Shown: positions 62,965 through 64,000 of the stretch, one piece after another
Position numbering within the stretch: position 1 is the stretch's first letter
Layout of the letters: each line of letters starts with the position of its first letter
From: Komagataeibacter medellinensis NBRC 3288
Lineage (GTDB): Bacteria > Pseudomonadota > Alphaproteobacteria > Acetobacterales > Acetobacteraceae
Direction of reading: 5' to 3'
Length of the DNA stretch: 64,000 nt
Assembly: GCF_000182745.2 (NCBI RefSeq)
Contig: NC_016027.1
Span: forward strand, 2,386,001 to 2,450,000
Translations under genes and position numbers: made by a program
Notes under the pieces: model-generated
What the model was told of the DNA's origin: nothing
What the model saw: the letters and a program-made list of their open reading frames with translations, nothing else
The model's database searches: none

Positions 62965-64000
62965 GTCCAGCCCGATATGCGCCCCAAGGGTCTGTCATGC
63001 CGCACGGCCACAATTTCGGCCAGGATGGACAAGGCGATTTCCGCAGCCCCCACTGCACCGATGGCAAGCCCAACGGGACCATGGATGCGGGCAATCTGCG
63101 CGGGCGTGAAACCCGCTGCCGCCAGACGTTCCATGCGGGAAGCCTGGGTTTTGCGCGAGCCCAGCGCACCTATATAGAAGGCGTCGCTACCAAGGGCGTA
63201 TTGCAGGGTCGGGTCATCAAGTTTGGCGTCGTGGGTAAGGGTCACGATGGCGGTCTGGTTATCGACCCCCATCTGCTCCAGCGCCTCGTCCGGCCACTCA
63301 GTATGCAGCGTGATGCCCGGAAAGCGCTCGGGCGTGGCAAGCTGGGTGCGGGGATCAACCACGGTCACGTCAAACCCGGTTGTCTGCGCCATGGGGGCAA
63401 GGACCTGGGCAATATGCACGGCGCCCACAACCAGCAGGCGCGGCTGCATGGGAACGAGATGGAGGAACCATGTGGTCTGGCCCGCATCATCTTCCAACCG
63501 CAGGCTGCGGCCTGTTGCAAAGGCTTCCATGGCCCGGGCATGGAGTCTGGCCTCCAGCCCGTCTGCATCCGGTTCGGTCCGGGGGGGATTGGAATAAAGC
63601 AGGTGAGTGCGGCCTGTTGCCAGTTCGGTTGCCATGATGACCGGAATGCGCGCCCGCCGTTTTGCGGCCACGGTTTGCAGCATGTCCAGTTCCAGCGTGC
63701 CCTGTGGGTGTTCGGGGCTGCGGATGGCGACCACATACACATCCAGCAGGCCGCCACAGGCCAGACCCACGACCCAGGCATCATCGCTTGAGACCCCATA
63801 GGACAGAGAAGCAGGCCGGCCCATTTTCATCGCGGTGCGGGCCTCCTCGATCACGGCACCTTCCACGCATCCTCCACTGACCGAACCTTCAATGCGGCCG
63901 TTGGCGCATACGGCCATCATGCTCCCGGCAGGGCGGGGGGAACTGCCCCATGTCGAGGTCACCGTTGCCATGGCGCAAGGCTGTCCCGCCCGTGCCCATT
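62961..64000 (-). CDS. XdhC/CoxI family protein (start beyond window)
   Basis: The visible part has the XdhC/CoxI N-terminal segment (ATVTSTWGSSPRPAGSMMAV, GSVSGGCVEGAVIEEA) and the C-terminal Rossmann-like domain (LLVVGAVHIAQVLAPMAQTT, ALGSDAFYIGALGSRKTQAS, IHGPVGLAIGA). In-frame codons run unbroken to the edge at 64000, so the true start lies outside; ATG at 63971 falls within the conserved start region. XdhC delivers and sulfurates molybdenum cofactor for xanthine dehydrogenases. It forms an operon with the MocA-type gene. Confidence 0.9.
   Translation of the reverse strand, partial: WARAGQPCAMATVTSTWGSSPRPAGSMMAVCANGRIEGSVSGGCVEGAVIEEARTAMKMGRPASLSYGVSSDDAWVVGLACGGLLDVYVVAIRSPEHPQGTLELDMLQTVAAKRRARIPVIMATELATGRTHLLYSNPPRTEPDADGLEARLHARAMEAFATGRSLRLEDDAGQTTWFLHLVPMQPRLLVVGAVHIAQVLAPMAQTTGFDVTVVDPRTQLATPERFPGITLHTEWPDEALEQMGVDNQTAIVTLTHDAKLDDPTLQYALGSDAFYIGALGSRKTQASRMERLAAAGFTPAQIARIHGPVGLAIGAVGAAEIALSILAEIVAVRHDRPLGRISGWT

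Noticed and set aside
1-64000. CRISPR array, rRNA operon, toxin-antitoxin pair or known anti-phage system
   Set aside because: I looked for regularly spaced repeats, rRNA segments, and typical paired small genes; none was convincing. The small element genes could include such functions but show no recognisable family.

Overview
The window looks like the chromosome of an acetic acid bacterium (Alphaproteobacteria, Acetobacteraceae; Komagataeibacter/Gluconacetobacter is my best guess). This is inferred from the high GC, from alphaproteobacterial markers (NDUFA12-type complex I subunit, DUF2155 protein, MidA/NDUFAF7 methyltransferase, UbiK) and from the overall protein flavour. No 16S gene is present to confirm it.

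Bases 1-5908 are the right-hand part of an integrative element or prophage remnant. It holds a run of small overlapping unknown genes, a ParB-like protein with no ParA partner, an excisionase-like HTH protein and a tyrosine integrase. It ends in a 48-base duplicate of the 3' half of tRNA-Thr(TGT), the attachment site. A pair of near-identical operator-like sites lies at 118-134 and 153-169. No structural phage genes are visible; the rest of the element lies left of the window.

From 5909 on the content is host chromosome. 6-16 kb: a DsbA-like protein, an 8-oxoguanine-deaminase-type amidohydrolase, an SDR oxidoreductase, then an envelope locus with two SGNH hydrolases, a lytic transglycosylase, an AlgI-like MBOAT O-acetyltransferase and a small membrane protein. 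I read this locus as a candidate O-acetylation/de-acetylation module for peptidoglycan or an exopolysaccharide. 16-29.5 kb: tRNA-Ser, lepA, an S24-type repressor that seems to lack its catalytic lysine, two exported unknowns, a DEAD-box helicase, a zinc alcohol dehydrogenase, a GNAT/FemAB-like protein, RidA, a truncated NrdJ-like protein, and the ndufA12-mlaD-unknown-DUF2155 run. 29.6-36.8 kb: otsBA trehalose synthesis, dsbB, nadE, an RTX-type secreted protein and an HU protein. 36.8-45.5 kb: lutABC lactate oxidation with a divergent LysR gene, then the divergent cluster of metallopeptidase and transglutaminase versus circularly permuted ATP-grasp and alpha-E proteins, then tRNA-Gln. 45.6-61.6 kb: housekeeping genes (COQ9/TetR-like, proC, ybjN, ubiK; hldD, lgt, midA, pgeF, a lipoprotein, prs, a phosphatase, rplY, pth, ychF, proA, nadD, rsfS, rlmH) and a CHAP-domain exported protein. 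61.9-64 kb: RidA, a MocA-type nucleotidyltransferase and XdhC, which runs off the right edge.

A dispersed hairpin-bearing repeat family (four copies, about 80-130 bp) sits directly against gene ends at 5918-6000, 8077-8204, 24008-24099 and 45358-45460. The 8.1 kb copy contains a perfect 52-bp palindrome. I saw no CRISPR array, rRNA operon or complete insertion sequence.
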